Positions 7,465 to 16,095 of a DNA stretch of 32,702 nucleotides are shown in pieces (position 1 is the stretch's first letter; each line of letters begins with the position of its first letter). Source of the stretch: JAZQHR01 sp045540695 (lineage in GTDB: Bacteria > Bacillota > Clostridia > UMGS1810); assembly GCA_045540695.1 (NCBI GenBank), contig JAZQHR010000061.1, forward strand, positions 1-32,702, written 5' to 3'. Under the pieces are notes generated by a model, which was given only the letters and a program-made list of their open reading frames with translations, did no database searches and was not told where the DNA came from. A program made the translations under genes and the position numbers.

Positions 7465-9387
7465 ATGGAAGAAAAGAAATTTACTCCGTACGTTCCTGCG
7501 GAGAAAACTATGCCTGAATTTACGGTAGTATCTATTATTCTTGGTATAATTCTGGCAGTAGTATTTGGCGCTGCAAATGCGTATCTGGGACTTAGAGTGG
7601 GAATGACCGTATCGGCGTCTATTCCTGCGGCGGTAATATCTATGGGTATTATCAGAAAAATACTTAGAAGAAACTCAATTCTTGAAAATAATATCGTGCA
7701 GACTATCGCGTCATCAGGTGAATCACTTGCAGCAGGCGCTATTTTTACACTTCCTGCACTTTTTATGTGGGCACAGGAAGGTCTTTGCGAAATGCCAAAT
7801 CTTATTGAAATAGGTTTAATCGCCCTTTGTGGCGGTGTGCTTGGTGTACTTTTAATGATACCGCTTAGAAGCGCACTAATAGTAAAAGAACACGGAGTAC
7901 TTGCATATCCTGAAGGTCAGGCATGTGCAGAGGTTCTTATGGCTGGTGAAGAAGGCGGAGCAAGTGCATCGTCAGTATTTACAGGCCTTGGTATATCCGC
8001 ACTTTATAAATTTATCGCAGATGGACTTAAATTATTCCCAAGCGAAGTTGACTGGAGCATTTCATCATACAAAGGCTCAGGCTTTGGAGCAGACGTGCTT
8101 CCTGCACTTGCAGGTGTTGGTTATATCTGCGGTGCAAGAGTGTCATCGTACCTTTTTGCAGGTGGTACACTTGCATGGTTTGTTATAATGCCACTTATCG
8201 CACTATTTGGCAGTGACCTTGTTATATTCCCTGCTACACAGACTATAGCAGAGGTATTTGCTACAGGCGGTACTTGGGGACTATGGGGAACTTATGTCAG
8301 ATATATCGGTGCCGGTGCAGTTGCTGCAGGCGGTATCATAAGCCTTATAAAATCAATTCCACTTATCATTCGTACATTTAAAGAAGCTATAAAGGGCTAC
8401 GGTAAGGGTGGCACAAGTACAGCACGTACAGATAGAGATTTGTCATATAAGACTATCATCATCGGCGTACTGGCAGTAGCAATTTTTATCTGGCTTGTAC
8501 CTGCTATTCCGGTTAATCCATTAGGGGCACTTATGATAGTAGTGTTTGGTTTCTTCTTCGCAACAGTATCGTCAAGAATGGTTGGTCTTATCGGTTCATC
8601 AAATAACCCTGTATCAGGTATGGCTATAGCTACACTTCTTATCTCTACAGCTATATTAAAAGCTACTGGTACAACAGGAATTGCCGGTATGGTTGCGGCA
8701 ATTTCAATCGGCTCTGTAATATGTATAGTAGCCGCTATCGCAGGTGACACTTCGCAGGACTTAAAGACAGGCTTCCTTCTTGGCTCAACTCCAAGAAAAC
8801 AGCAGATAGGTGAGCTTATCGGTTGTGTATCTTCAGCGGTTGCAATCGGTGCTATACTTTACCTTCTAAATGAAGCTTACGGTTTTGGAAGTGCAGAGCT
8901 TTCTGCACCTCAGGCATCACTTATGAAGCTTGTTGTTGAAGGCGTTATGGGTGGTAATCTTCCATGGGCACTTGTTCTTACAGGTGTGTTCACAGCAATA
9001 GTAATAGAGATACTTGGTATCCCTGTACTACCTGTTGCTATTGGTCTTTACCTTCCAATCCATCTATCTACACCAATGCTACTTGGCGGTATAGTAAGAT
9101 GGTTTATCGAAAAGAGAAAATATTCATCTGACAAAGCTAAAACAAACGCAGTTCAGTCAGGTGTCCTATATAGCTCAGGTCTTATCGCAGGTGAAGGTAT
9201 CGTAGGTATTATCCTTGCAGTGCTTGCGGTTATAAAGGTTGGCGGCACTCCAATAAGCGATATTATAAATATATCTGCTAAAGGCATCAGTATTGGAAAT
9301 ATTGGCGGAATACTATTCTTTGCAGCACTTCTTTTAAGCATCGTTTACATTGCTAAAAGAGGAGCAAAGAAAACAGACTTACAGTAA
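7465..9387 (+). CDS. OPT family oligopeptide transporter
   Basis: A 640-residue polytopic membrane protein of the oligopeptide transporter (OPT) family, which imports small peptides (and in some branches metal chelates) using the ion gradient. Features include PEFTVVSIILGIILAVVFGAANAYLGLRVGMTVSASIPAAV near the N-terminus in pieces such as GAANAYLGLR, the conserved NNIVQTIASSGESLAAG (about residues 73-89), AYPEGQACAEVL (147-158), and many hydrophobic helices to the end. Length is usual for the bacterial branch. The ATG follows AAAGGAGATAGAAA. The PqqD-like and PepD genes follow on the same strand, which suggests that imported peptides are handled by these partners. Confidence 0.93.
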   Translation: MEEKKFTPYVPAEKTMPEFTVVSIILGIILAVVFGAANAYLGLRVGMTVSASIPAAVISMGIIRKILRRNSILENNIVQTIASSGESLAAGAIFTLPALFMWAQEGLCEMPNLIEIGLIALCGGVLGVLLMIPLRSALIVKEHGVLAYPEGQACAEVLMAGEEGGASASSVFTGLGISALYKFIADGLKLFPSEVDWSISSYKGSGFGADVLPALAGVGYICGARVSSYLFAGGTLAWFVIMPLIALFGSDLVIFPATQTIAEVFATGGTWGLWGTYVRYIGAGAVAAGGIISLIKSIPLIIRTFKEAIKGYGKGGTSTARTDRDLSYKTIIIGVLAVAIFIWLVPAIPVNPLGALMIVVFGFFFATVSSRMVGLIGSSNNPVSGMAIATLLISTAILKATGTTGIAGMVAAISIGSVICIVAAIAGDTSQDLKTGFLLGSTPRKQQIGELIGCVSSAVAIGAILYLLNEAYGFGSAELSAPQASLMKLVVEGVMGGNLPWALVLTGVFTAIVIEILGIPVLPVAIGLYLPIHLSTPMLLGGIVRWFIEKRKYSSDKAKTNAVQSGVLYSSGLIAGEGIVGIILAVLAVIKVGGTPISDIINISAKGISIGNIGGILFFAALLLSIVYIAKRGAKKTDLQ

Positions 9388-9399
9388 TAAATAAATTAG

Positions 9400-9421
9400 T
9401 CGGGTCACTTGTGTGGCCCGA
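9400..9421 (+). terminator. Hairpin after the OPT gene (weak terminator)
   Basis: TCGGGTCAC (9400-9408) pairs with GTGGCCCGA (9413-9421) around TTGT, with one G-T pair. It is not followed by a T-tract (TATTGTTATAAT comes next). It may lower read-through from the transporter into the two downstream genes. TATAAT at 9428-9433 could serve as a -10 for them, but I see no matching -35. Confidence 0.5.
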
Positions 9422-9458
9422 TATTGTTATAATATAAGATAAAACAGGAGAGAATAAT

Positions 9459-9794
9459 ATGGCAAAGAAAAAGAATTTTCTTGACTTTGTTCCATTGATT
9501 TCAAATAAAAATACATGGGACGAGAAGGACGGAAATGTGACTATACATATGGTGAACAGAGGTGTTTATTCATGGATAGCACAAACCTTTTTTAAAAGGC
9601 CAAAGATAAGCCATATAGATTTGGATGAGTATGGAAGTTTCGTATGGAAGCAGATTGACGGTAAGAATACTGTCGGTGAAATCGCATTACTGCTTAAGGA
9701 AAAGTACGGAGATGATGCAGAGCCGCTTTACAACAGACTTGTAAAGTATATGCAGATACTTAAAAATAACAAATTTATTACATTTGTACAATAA
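9459..9794 (+). CDS. PqqD-like peptide-binding protein
   Basis: A 111-residue soluble protein. Residues about 45-110 match the PqqD family: a short strand pair followed by a winged-helix-like fold, with LDEYGSFVWKQIDGKNT, VGEIALLLKEKYGD and a final KNNKFITFV. PqqD-type domains (RiPP recognition elements) bind peptides and present them to modifying enzymes. The N-terminal 40 residues (basic MAKKKNFLDF, then a beta-rich stretch) are an extension. No radical SAM enzyme or precursor peptide is nearby; the gene lies between an oligopeptide transporter and a dipeptidase (18 bases to pepD). A role in peptide handling is plausible but unproven. The start has an ACAGGAGAGAATAAT ribosome site. I am fairly sure of the family but do not know the function. 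Confidence 0.82.
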   Translation: MAKKKNFLDFVPLISNKNTWDEKDGNVTIHMVNRGVYSWIAQTFFKRPKISHIDLDEYGSFVWKQIDGKNTVGEIALLLKEKYGDDAEPLYNRLVKYMQILKNNKFITFVQ

Positions 9795-9812
9795 AGCATT
9801 AAGGAGAAGTAT

Positions 9813-11249
9813 ATGTCAGTTTTAGGTCATTTAGAGCCAAAGAAAATATTGGGCTTTTTTGAAGAAATATGTGCTATTCCTCACGGAAGCGGCAACACCA
9901 AGCAGATAAGCGATTATCTTGTAAAATTTGCGGAAGATAGAAATCTTGAATATTATCAGGATAGCGAAAATAACGTTATAATTATAAAGGAAGCTACTGA
10001 GGGCTATGAAGCTTCAAACTCTGTTATCCTTCAGGGGCATATTGATATGGTATGTGAAAAAGCACCTGACTCATCAAAAGATATGGAAACAGAAGGTATC
10101 GACCTTGTGGTGGACGGAAATATTGTTTCAGCAAACGGCACTACACTTGGTGCAGATAACGGCGTTGCGTGTGCTATGATGATGGCGATACTTGATAGTA
10201 GCGACATTCCTCATCCAAGAGTTGAAGCAGTATTTACGGTTGATGAAGAGATAGGTATGCTTGGCGCTGCTGTGCTCGACGTTTCACCACTAAAAGGTAA
10301 AACAATGCTCAACATCGACTCGGAGGATGAAGGAGTATTTACAGTAAGCTGTGCAGGCGGAAACCTTACCAAATGCACACTTCCAGTAAAGTATGAATAT
10401 TACGATGGCGATTTTTATGAAGTTAAAGTATCAGGTCTTACAGGCGGTCATTCCGGCATAGAGATAGATAAGGGCAGAGCAAATTCAAATGTGCTTATTG
10501 GCAGAGTTTTGTATGAAATTTCAAACGAAACAGATATGCGAATCTCAAAACTTAATGGTGGACTTAAGGATAACGCTATTCCCGTTGAATCATCAGCAGT
10601 ATTTGCGGTTTCAAGGGGATATAACCCTGATGAAATTTGCTTGAGATTAAACGAGCTTTTCAAAAATGAGTATAATCATACAGATAGCGGGGTAAATTTA
10701 GAAGTAGCACCTTGTCCAAATGCTATGGTTATGGATAAAGAGAGCACTGACAATGTGTTGTATATGCTCTCTAACCTTCCGAATGGTGTTGTTAAGATGA
10801 GTGAGGATATAGAAGGCCTTGTGCAGACATCATTAAACCTTGGTATATGCAAGACAAATGATAGTGAGTTTTACGCGGCATTTTGTGTAAGAAGCAGTGT
10901 GGAAAGCGAAAAGCATGCGCTTGTTGACACTATCAAAAATGTAATGGCTAAGGTAAGCGGAAATGTATTAGTCGAAGGTGATTATCCCGGATGGGAGTAT
11001 CGTAAAAATTCACCGCTTCGTGACCTTATGTGTGAGGTGTTCAATGAGCAATACGGCTATATGCCAAAGGTAGAGGCTATCCACGCAGGTGTCGAGTGTG
11101 GCATGTTTGCGGGAAAAATTCCTGACCTTGACTGTGTATCCTACGGACCAAGCCTTAAGGAAATCCACACTTTCCGCGAACACATGGACGTAGAAAGTAT
11201 TAGACGTGTGTGGAATATGACACTTGAGATATTAAAGAGAATGAAATGA
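9813..11249 (+). CDS. pepD: Aminoacyl-histidine dipeptidase (M20 family)
   Basis: A 478-residue cytoplasmic zinc dipeptidase of the M20C (PepD) type, which cleaves Xaa-His and a broad range of other dipeptides. The metal ligands and catalytic residues are visible: His76 and Asp78 in QGHIDMVCE, Asp115 in GADNGVA, the Glu145-Glu146 pair in TVDEEIGM, Asp169 in NIDSEDEG, and a C-terminal His in EAIHAGVECG. The dimerisation domain is inserted in the middle. Length is normal. The ATG follows AAGGAGAAGTAT and comes 18 bases after the PqqD-like gene. Together with the OPT importer it forms a sensible route from extracellular peptides to free amino acids. Confidence 0.94.
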   Translation: MSVLGHLEPKKILGFFEEICAIPHGSGNTKQISDYLVKFAEDRNLEYYQDSENNVIIIKEATEGYEASNSVILQGHIDMVCEKAPDSSKDMETEGIDLVVDGNIVSANGTTLGADNGVACAMMMAILDSSDIPHPRVEAVFTVDEEIGMLGAAVLDVSPLKGKTMLNIDSEDEGVFTVSCAGGNLTKCTLPVKYEYYDGDFYEVKVSGLTGGHSGIEIDKGRANSNVLIGRVLYEISNETDMRISKLNGGLKDNAIPVESSAVFAVSRGYNPDEICLRLNELFKNEYNHTDSGVNLEVAPCPNAMVMDKESTDNVLYMLSNLPNGVVKMSEDIEGLVQTSLNLGICKTNDSEFYAAFCVRSSVESEKHALVDTIKNVMAKVSGNVLVEGDYPGWEYRKNSPLRDLMCEVFNEQYGYMPKVEAIHAGVECGMFAGKIPDLDCVSYGPSLKEIHTFREHMDVESIRRVWNMTLEILKRMK

Positions 11250-11261
11250 TATTTATTTTAG

Positions 11262-11413
11262 GGGCTATCTCAATAATCAGATAATTTGAATAATTATACA
11301 ATATATATCGTAGGGAATGGATTTATCCATTCCACTAAGCGCATAAATGCGCTCCCTACAAAAATTATTGTTGGTTTTATTTGTGTTTTATGATTATTTA
11401 GATAGCCCTTTTT
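11262..11413 (+). terminator. Long inverted repeat with T-tract: probable pepD terminator with an element inserted in its loop
   Basis: GGGCTATCT-C-AATAATCA (11262-11279) is mirrored by TGATTATTTAGATAGCCC (11391-11408), 17 of 18 positions complementary, and followed by TTTTT (11409-11413). An intrinsic terminator normally has a loop of 3-10 bases; here about 110 bases lie between the arms, including the two-armed palindromic element at 11307-11362. The simplest reading is a terminator, or an element with AGATAGCCC tips, that has been opened up by insertion. Confidence 0.55.
11307..11362 (-). repeat. Two-armed palindromic element, copy 2 (reversed)
   Basis: ATCGTAGGG (11307-11315) and CCCTACA (11354-11360) form the outer tips. 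Inside are GGAATGGAT/ATCCATTCC (11314-11333) and AGCGCAT/ATGCGCT (11338-11353). On the - strand it begins TTGTAGGG and ends CCCTACGAT, matching both tips of copy 1 at 3388-3462, while the arms are unrelated in sequence. Confidence 0.6.
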
Positions 11414-11428
11414 GTGCAAAAATATATC

Positions 11429-11456
11429 TTGACATTGTATTTGTAGGTGATATACT
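11429..11456 (+). promoter_or_regulatory. Sigma-A promoter for trkA-trkH
   Basis: TTGACA (11429-11434), 16 bases, TATACT (11451-11456). The start codon of trkA is 54 bases further on, preceded by GAAAGGAAATATAT. This is one of the closest consensus promoters in the window. Confidence 0.75.
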
Positions 11457-11510
11457 AGTTGTATATGGTGGAAATACTTAAATTAAAGACAATTTCGAAA
11501 GGAAATATAT

Positions 11511-12869
11511 ATGAAAATAATTATCGTAGGACTTGGTAAAGTAGGTGTAAAGCTTACAGACAGATTAAGTCAGGAAAATGAATATGATATTACGGTAGTT
11601 GACCTAAGCAACAAAGCAGTGCAAAAGGTTACAAATGACTTTGATGTAATGGGTGTTGTAGGAAGCGGTGCAAGTATAGAAATACTTAAAGAAGCAGGTA
11701 TACAGGATGCAGATATTCTTATAGCTGTTACAGGCTCGGATGAGCTTAACCTTTTAACTTGCCTTGTTGCAAAGAAGTCAGGCAACTGTCAGACTATTGC
11801 AAGGGTAAGAAAGCCTGAATACAGTAAAGAAATAAATATGCTTAAAGACGACCTCGGTCTTGCCATGGTTATAAATCCCGAGCTTACTGCCGCAAGCGAA
11901 ATGGCAAGAGTACTACGTTTCCCTTCAGCTATTGATATCGATACTTTCGCTAAGGGTAGAGTAGAGATACTTAAGTTTAAGCTTGATGAAGGTTCGGTAC
12001 TTCACGACCTTCGCATTTCTGAAATGGGACGTAAGCTTCAGTGCGACGTGCTTGTGTGCGGCGTTGAAAGAGAAGACAAAGTGTTTATCCCTGGCGGTGA
12101 TTTCGTTCTTAAGCAGGGTGACTTTGTGAGTATAATAGCCGCACCTCATAATGGTTCAGCATTTTTCGAGAAAATTGGCATAAAGACAAACCGTGTTAAA
12201 AATACCATGATTGTCGGTGGTGGAGATACTGCATTTTATCTTGCATATCAGCTACTTCAAAAAGGCATAGATGTAAAGATTATCGAGCAAAAACAGGAAA
12301 GGTGCGAGGAGCTTTGTCAGCTTCTTCCAAAGGCGACTGTTATTCACGGCGATGGTACAGACAATAAGCTTCTTTTGGAAGAGGGAATAGAGTGTGCTGA
12401 GTCTTTTGTAGCACTTACTAATATTGACGAGGAGAATATACTTCTTTCGCTTTTTGCAAAAAGTAAATCAAAGGGTAAACTTATTACCAAGATAAATCGT
12501 ATTGCGTATGATGAGGTTATAAACAATCTTAATCTTGATACAACAATTTATCCTAAAAATATCACTACAGAGTATATACTTAGATTTGTTCGTGCGATGA
12601 ATAATTCGCTTGACAGTAATGTTGAAACACTTCATTATATTCTTGACGGAAAGGCAGAGGCACTGGAATTTAAAATTGGTGATAATTCACCTGTATCCGG
12701 TGTGCCTATTGAGAAGCTTAATATTAAGAAAAACATTCTTGTAGCGTGCATTATCAGAAACGGGAAGATTATTATTCCACGTGGTAAAGATATCATTGAA
12801 AAGGGCGATAATGTTATCATAGTTACAGCTACAACAGGTTTTAACGACGTTAGTGACATACTTGAATAA
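11511..12869 (+). CDS. trkA: Trk system potassium uptake protein TrkA
   Basis: A 452-residue cytoplasmic regulatory subunit of the Trk K+ uptake system. It is a tandem of two RCK modules. The first Rossmann unit opens with IIVGLGKVG (residues 4-12) and an acidic strand end VVDLS; the second begins at about residue 228 with MIVGGGDTAFYLA and has VIHGDGTD. Each is followed by a TrkA-C ligand-binding domain (about 140-220 and 370-450). RCK domains bind NAD(H) or ATP/ADP and gate the TrkH pore. Length is typical of TrkA. The partner trkH begins 13 bases downstream, confirming the assignment. Confidence 0.96.
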   Translation: MKIIIVGLGKVGVKLTDRLSQENEYDITVVDLSNKAVQKVTNDFDVMGVVGSGASIEILKEAGIQDADILIAVTGSDELNLLTCLVAKKSGNCQTIARVRKPEYSKEINMLKDDLGLAMVINPELTAASEMARVLRFPSAIDIDTFAKGRVEILKFKLDEGSVLHDLRISEMGRKLQCDVLVCGVEREDKVFIPGGDFVLKQGDFVSIIAAPHNGSAFFEKIGIKTNRVKNTMIVGGGDTAFYLAYQLLQKGIDVKIIEQKQERCEELCQLLPKATVIHGDGTDNKLLLEEGIECAESFVALTNIDEENILLSLFAKSKSKGKLITKINRIAYDEVINNLNLDTTIYPKNITTEYILRFVRAMNNSLDSNVETLHYILDGKAEALEFKIGDNSPVSGVPIEKLNIKKNILVACIIRNGKIIIPRGKDIIEKGDNVIIVTATTGFNDVSDILE

Positions 12870-12882
12870 GAGGTAAGGTGTT

Positions 12883-14319
12883 ATGAATTACAGAATTATT
12901 TTATATACACTCGGCTGGGTGCTGAATATTGAAGCACTTGCTATGTGTCTTCCTCTTGTATGCGCATTGATTTATGGCGAATCAGAGGTATGTACATTTT
13001 TGATAAGTATAGCGGTGTGCCTTGTATTTGGATTACCATTTACAGTAAGACAACCTAAAAATAAATCTATGTATGCCAGGGAAGGTTTTACGTCAGTTGC
13101 ACTTAGCTGGATAGTGATGAGTATTTTCGGTGCACTTCCGTTTGTAATATCGGGAAGTATACCTAATTTTATAGATGCTCTTTTTGAAACGGTATCCGGT
13201 TTTACCACTACAGGTGCTTCAATTCTTACAGATATTGAAATACTTCCAAAAAGCATTATCTTCTGGAGAAGCTTTACACACTGGATAGGCGGTATGGGAG
13301 TACTGGTGTTTATAGTTGCCGTCCTTCCGCTTTGTGGTGGCAGTAATATGTATCTTATAAAGGCGGAGAGCCCTGGTCCGTCAGTTTCAAAGCTTGTACC
13401 AAAGGTTAAATCTACGGCTAAGCTTCTTTATGGAATATACATTCTTTTGACAGCCGTGCAGATTATACTTTTGCTCCTTGGTGATATGAATGTTTTTGAA
13501 GCGCTTACGCTTTCGTTTGGTACTGCAGGTACAGGTGGATTTGGAATATTAAATTCAAGTATCGGTAGCTATTCAGCATATGTACAGATAGTTATTACTG
13601 TGTTTATGATACTGTTTGGTATAGATTTTTCTGTGTATTACCTTATTCTTATAAGGAATTTCAAAGCGGCATTCCGTTCGGACGAGGTAAAGGGTTATCT
13701 TGGTATAATCCTTTCTGCGATAATTCTTATTACTATAAATTGTTTTAGCAGATTTGACGGATTAGCTGAAGCTATAAGACACGTTTCATTCACAGTCGGC
13801 TCTATTATTACAACAACAGGTTATTCAACAGTCGATTTTGATAAATGGCCGGAGTTTTCAAGGGCTATTTTGGTCGGACTTATGTTTATTGGTGCCTGTG
13901 CAGGCAGTACAGGCGGTGGTATGAAGGTGTCAAGAATTATCATTCTTTTGAAAAGTATTGTAAAAGAGATAAAAATTGCAGCACACCCAAGAAGTACGCA
14001 TAAGCTTACCATGAACGGAAGAGTTATAGAGCACGAAACTGTACGAGGGGTAAACGTATATTTTGTGTCATATTTTGTTATATATGCACTTTCGGTACTT
14101 ATAGTAAGTATGAATAATTTCGATTTTACAACTAACTTTACGGCGGTAGCTGCTACGATAAATAACATTGGTCCGGGACTTAACCTTGTAGGACCTACAG
14201 GAAACTTTTCATTCTTCTCACCTGTGTCAAAGCTTGTGTTTATAATGGATATGCTTATCGGTAGACTAGAGATATTCCCAATGCTTGTTTTGTTCTCGCG
14301 TTATACATGGAAGAGGTAA
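12883..14319 (+). CDS. trkH: Trk/Ktr-type potassium channel subunit TrkH
   Basis: A 478-residue polytopic membrane protein forming the K+ pathway of the Trk system. Four pore-loop repeats are recognisable by their selectivity-filter segments: TTTGAS (about residue 107), GTAGTGGFG (about 214), TTTGYST (about 312) and NNIGPGL (about 430). GSTGGGMKVSRIIILLK (about 342) marks a typical intramembrane loop. Length fits TrkH rather than the shorter KtrB. TrkA is encoded 13 bases upstream and acts as its gating ring. The start has an AAGAGGTAAGGTGTT leader. The tadA start follows 3 bases after the stop, so translation is likely coupled. Confidence 0.96.
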   Translation: MNYRIILYTLGWVLNIEALAMCLPLVCALIYGESEVCTFLISIAVCLVFGLPFTVRQPKNKSMYAREGFTSVALSWIVMSIFGALPFVISGSIPNFIDALFETVSGFTTTGASILTDIEILPKSIIFWRSFTHWIGGMGVLVFIVAVLPLCGGSNMYLIKAESPGPSVSKLVPKVKSTAKLLYGIYILLTAVQIILLLLGDMNVFEALTLSFGTAGTGGFGILNSSIGSYSAYVQIVITVFMILFGIDFSVYYLILIRNFKAAFRSDEVKGYLGIILSAIILITINCFSRFDGLAEAIRHVSFTVGSIITTTGYSTVDFDKWPEFSRAILVGLMFIGACAGSTGGGMKVSRIIILLKSIVKEIKIAAHPRSTHKLTMNGRVIEHETVRGVNVYFVSYFVIYALSVLIVSMNNFDFTTNFTAVAATINNIGPGLNLVGPTGNFSFFSPVSKLVFIMDMLIGRLEIFPMLVLFSRYTWKR

Positions 14320-14322
14320 GCT

Positions 14323-14769
14323 ATGAATAAGTATATGAATATAGCACTTGATACGGCAAAAAAAGCTTATGATATGGGCGAAGTTCCTGTCGGTGCGGTA
14401 ATAGTTAAAAATGGTGAGGTAGTAGCGAATTGTCATAACCTTTCCGAAAGTCTGAATGACGCTACAGCTCACGCAGAAATGCTTGCTATAAAAGAAGCGT
14501 GCAAGGTGTTTAACGAAAAATACCTTACAGGCTGTGAAATGTATGTAACGCTTGAGCCGTGTCCTATGTGCACAGGAGCTATCATAAATGCCAGAATTAA
14601 GCGCCTTTACATCGGTGCACCCGATAAAAAAACTGGCTGCTGCGGGTCAAAGCTTGATATAATAAGCCCAAATCATTTTAATCATAAAGTAGAAGTGTAT
14701 CATGGCATTATGGAAGATGAGTGCAGCAGGCTTGTTACAGATTTTTTTGAAAACTTGCGAAAAAAATAA
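14323..14769 (+). CDS. tadA: tRNA-specific adenosine deaminase
   Basis: A 148-residue zinc-dependent deaminase that converts A34 to inosine in the anticodon wobble position of tRNA-Arg(ACG), an essential reaction. The zinc and proton-shuttle residues are plain: His50 and Glu52 in AHAEMLAI, and Cys80 and Cys83 in EPCPMCTGAI. VPVGAVIVKNG and NARIKRLYIGA are typical of TadA. The ATG lies only 3 bases after the trkH stop, and its ribosome site GAGGTAA spans that stop codon, which implies coupled translation. No tRNA gene is adjacent. Confidence 0.96.
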   Translation: MNKYMNIALDTAKKAYDMGEVPVGAVIVKNGEVVANCHNLSESLNDATAHAEMLAIKEACKVFNEKYLTGCEMYVTLEPCPMCTGAIINARIKRLYIGAPDKKTGCCGSKLDIISPNHFNHKVEVYHGIMEDECSRLVTDFFENLRKK

Positions 14770-14814
14770 TATAACACTTTGCGGTTGAATAGTATCATAA
14801 TAAGGAGTGATATT

Positions 14815-15960
14815 ATGAAAAGTAAAATCGCAAAGTGTTTTTGTATGCTTTTGATTGTTACTACACTTTTTACAAATGCTTATGCAGAAGGCGATAGTCT
14901 AAATCTTTCCGCACCGAGTGCAATACTAATGGAAGCATCAACAGGTAAGGTGCTTTATGAAAAGGATGCAGATGTTTCCCTTCCGCCTGCAAGTGTTACC
15001 AAAGTAATGACACTTCTTTTGACTATGGAAGCAATAGACAGTGGAAAACTTAAATATACCGATATGATTACCGGAAGTGCCAGAGCAAAGAGTATGGGAG
15101 GTTCTACTATATTTTTGGATGAAGGCGAATCCTTAAGTGCAGAGGATATGATAAAAGGCATAGCCGTAGCATCAGGAAATGACGCATCAGTTGCAATGGC
15201 AGAGCATCTCGCAGGGTCGGTGGAAAACTTCGTCGATATGATGAATAAGCGTGCCCATGAGCTGGGAATGAAAAATACCTGTTTTGTAAATGTAAACGGT
15301 CTGGATGCCGACGGCCACGTAACAAGTGCAAGGGATATCGCTATTATGTCGCGCGAGCTTATAAAACACGAGGATATTTTTAGGTTTACCACTATTTGGA
15401 TGGATAGCCTTAGAAACGGAGCGTTTCAGCTTTCAAATACCAATAAACTTATAAGGTTTTACGATGGTGCGACTGGTCTTAAAACCGGTTCGACAAATAA
15501 GGCAAAGTGCTGCATTTCAGCCACCGCAAAGCGCAATGGTATGCATCTCATAGCAGTTGTAATGGCGTCGCCTACATCAAAAGAGAGATTCGCCGATGCA
15601 AGTGCACTTTTAAATTATGGATTTGCTAATTATGGTGTAAAAAATATAATAAATAAAGGTGATGTTTTAAAAAATGTCACTATAGAAAAAGGAGACGCAC
15701 CGGAAGTTAATGTAGTTGCTAAGGACAATTTTAGTTATCTTCACAAAAAAGGTGATAACACTGCGATAGAACAGGTCGTGTTGCTTGATGAAAGCTATCA
15801 TGCACCTGTTTTAAAGGACGATGTTGCAGGAAAAGTGGAATTTTTGTGCGGCGGAGAAAAAATAGGTGAAGTGCCTTTGGTATTTTCAAATAACGTTGAT
15901 AAAATTTCATTTTCTAAAACATATAAAAAAATCTTCACGTCATTTGTTAATAGGTTTTAA
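14815..15960 (+). CDS. D-alanyl-D-alanine carboxypeptidase (peptidase S11, low-molecular-weight PBP)
   Basis: A 381-residue secreted serine enzyme that trims the terminal D-Ala from peptidoglycan stem peptides. I start it at 14815: ATAAGGAGTGATATT lies just before this ATG, and it opens a clear signal peptide (MKSKIAKCFCMLLIVTTLFTNAYA, cleaved near residue 24, shown here in parts as MKSKIAK and LLIVTTLFTNAYA). An upstream TTG at 14779 has no support. Active-site motifs are S60-VT-K63, S120-G-N122 and K223-T-G. A beta-rich C-terminal domain follows, and the end (KTYKKIFTSFVNRF) looks amphipathic, as in PBP5-type membrane anchors. It lies 45 bases after tadA, possibly in the same transcript. 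Confidence 0.94.
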   Translation: MKSKIAKCFCMLLIVTTLFTNAYAEGDSLNLSAPSAILMEASTGKVLYEKDADVSLPPASVTKVMTLLLTMEAIDSGKLKYTDMITGSARAKSMGGSTIFLDEGESLSAEDMIKGIAVASGNDASVAMAEHLAGSVENFVDMMNKRAHELGMKNTCFVNVNGLDADGHVTSARDIAIMSRELIKHEDIFRFTTIWMDSLRNGAFQLSNTNKLIRFYDGATGLKTGSTNKAKCCISATAKRNGMHLIAVVMASPTSKERFADASALLNYGFANYGVKNIINKGDVLKNVTIEKGDAPEVNVVAKDNFSYLHKKGDNTAIEQVVLLDESYHAPVLKDDVAGKVEFLCGGEKIGEVPLVFSNNVDKISFSKTYKKIFTSFVNRF

Positions 15961-15993
15961 ATGAAAAACTTGAGTGTTTTTTTGGTTTTTTAC

Positions 15994-16023
15994 TTGATTT
16001 TTAAAGCATTTTTATGGTAAAAT
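15994..16023 (+). promoter_or_regulatory. Probable sigma-A promoter for carD
   Basis: TTGATT (15994-15999), an 18-base spacer and TAAAAT (16018-16023), with TG at 16015-16016 giving an extended -10. The carD ATG is 72 bases downstream. The region is AT-rich, so this is moderate evidence. Confidence 0.5.
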
Positions 16024-16095
16024 AATACATGTAAAGCGTATGTTTTATAATAACTATCACATTAAAAAAGTGATGATGAATTGAGGTCTTATAAT

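Noticed and set aside
9459..9794. RiPP biosynthesis cluster around the PqqD-like gene
   Set aside because: No radical SAM enzyme, precursor peptide or export peptidase was found next to it; the neighbours are a peptide importer and a general dipeptidase.
14779..14814. Upstream in-frame TTG extension of the D-Ala-D-Ala carboxypeptidase
   Set aside because: It lies before the AAGGAG ribosome site and would bury the signal peptide; ATG 14815 fits better.
16081..16095. TTG start for carD
   Set aside because: The GAGGTC ribosome site lies after this codon and serves ATG 16096.
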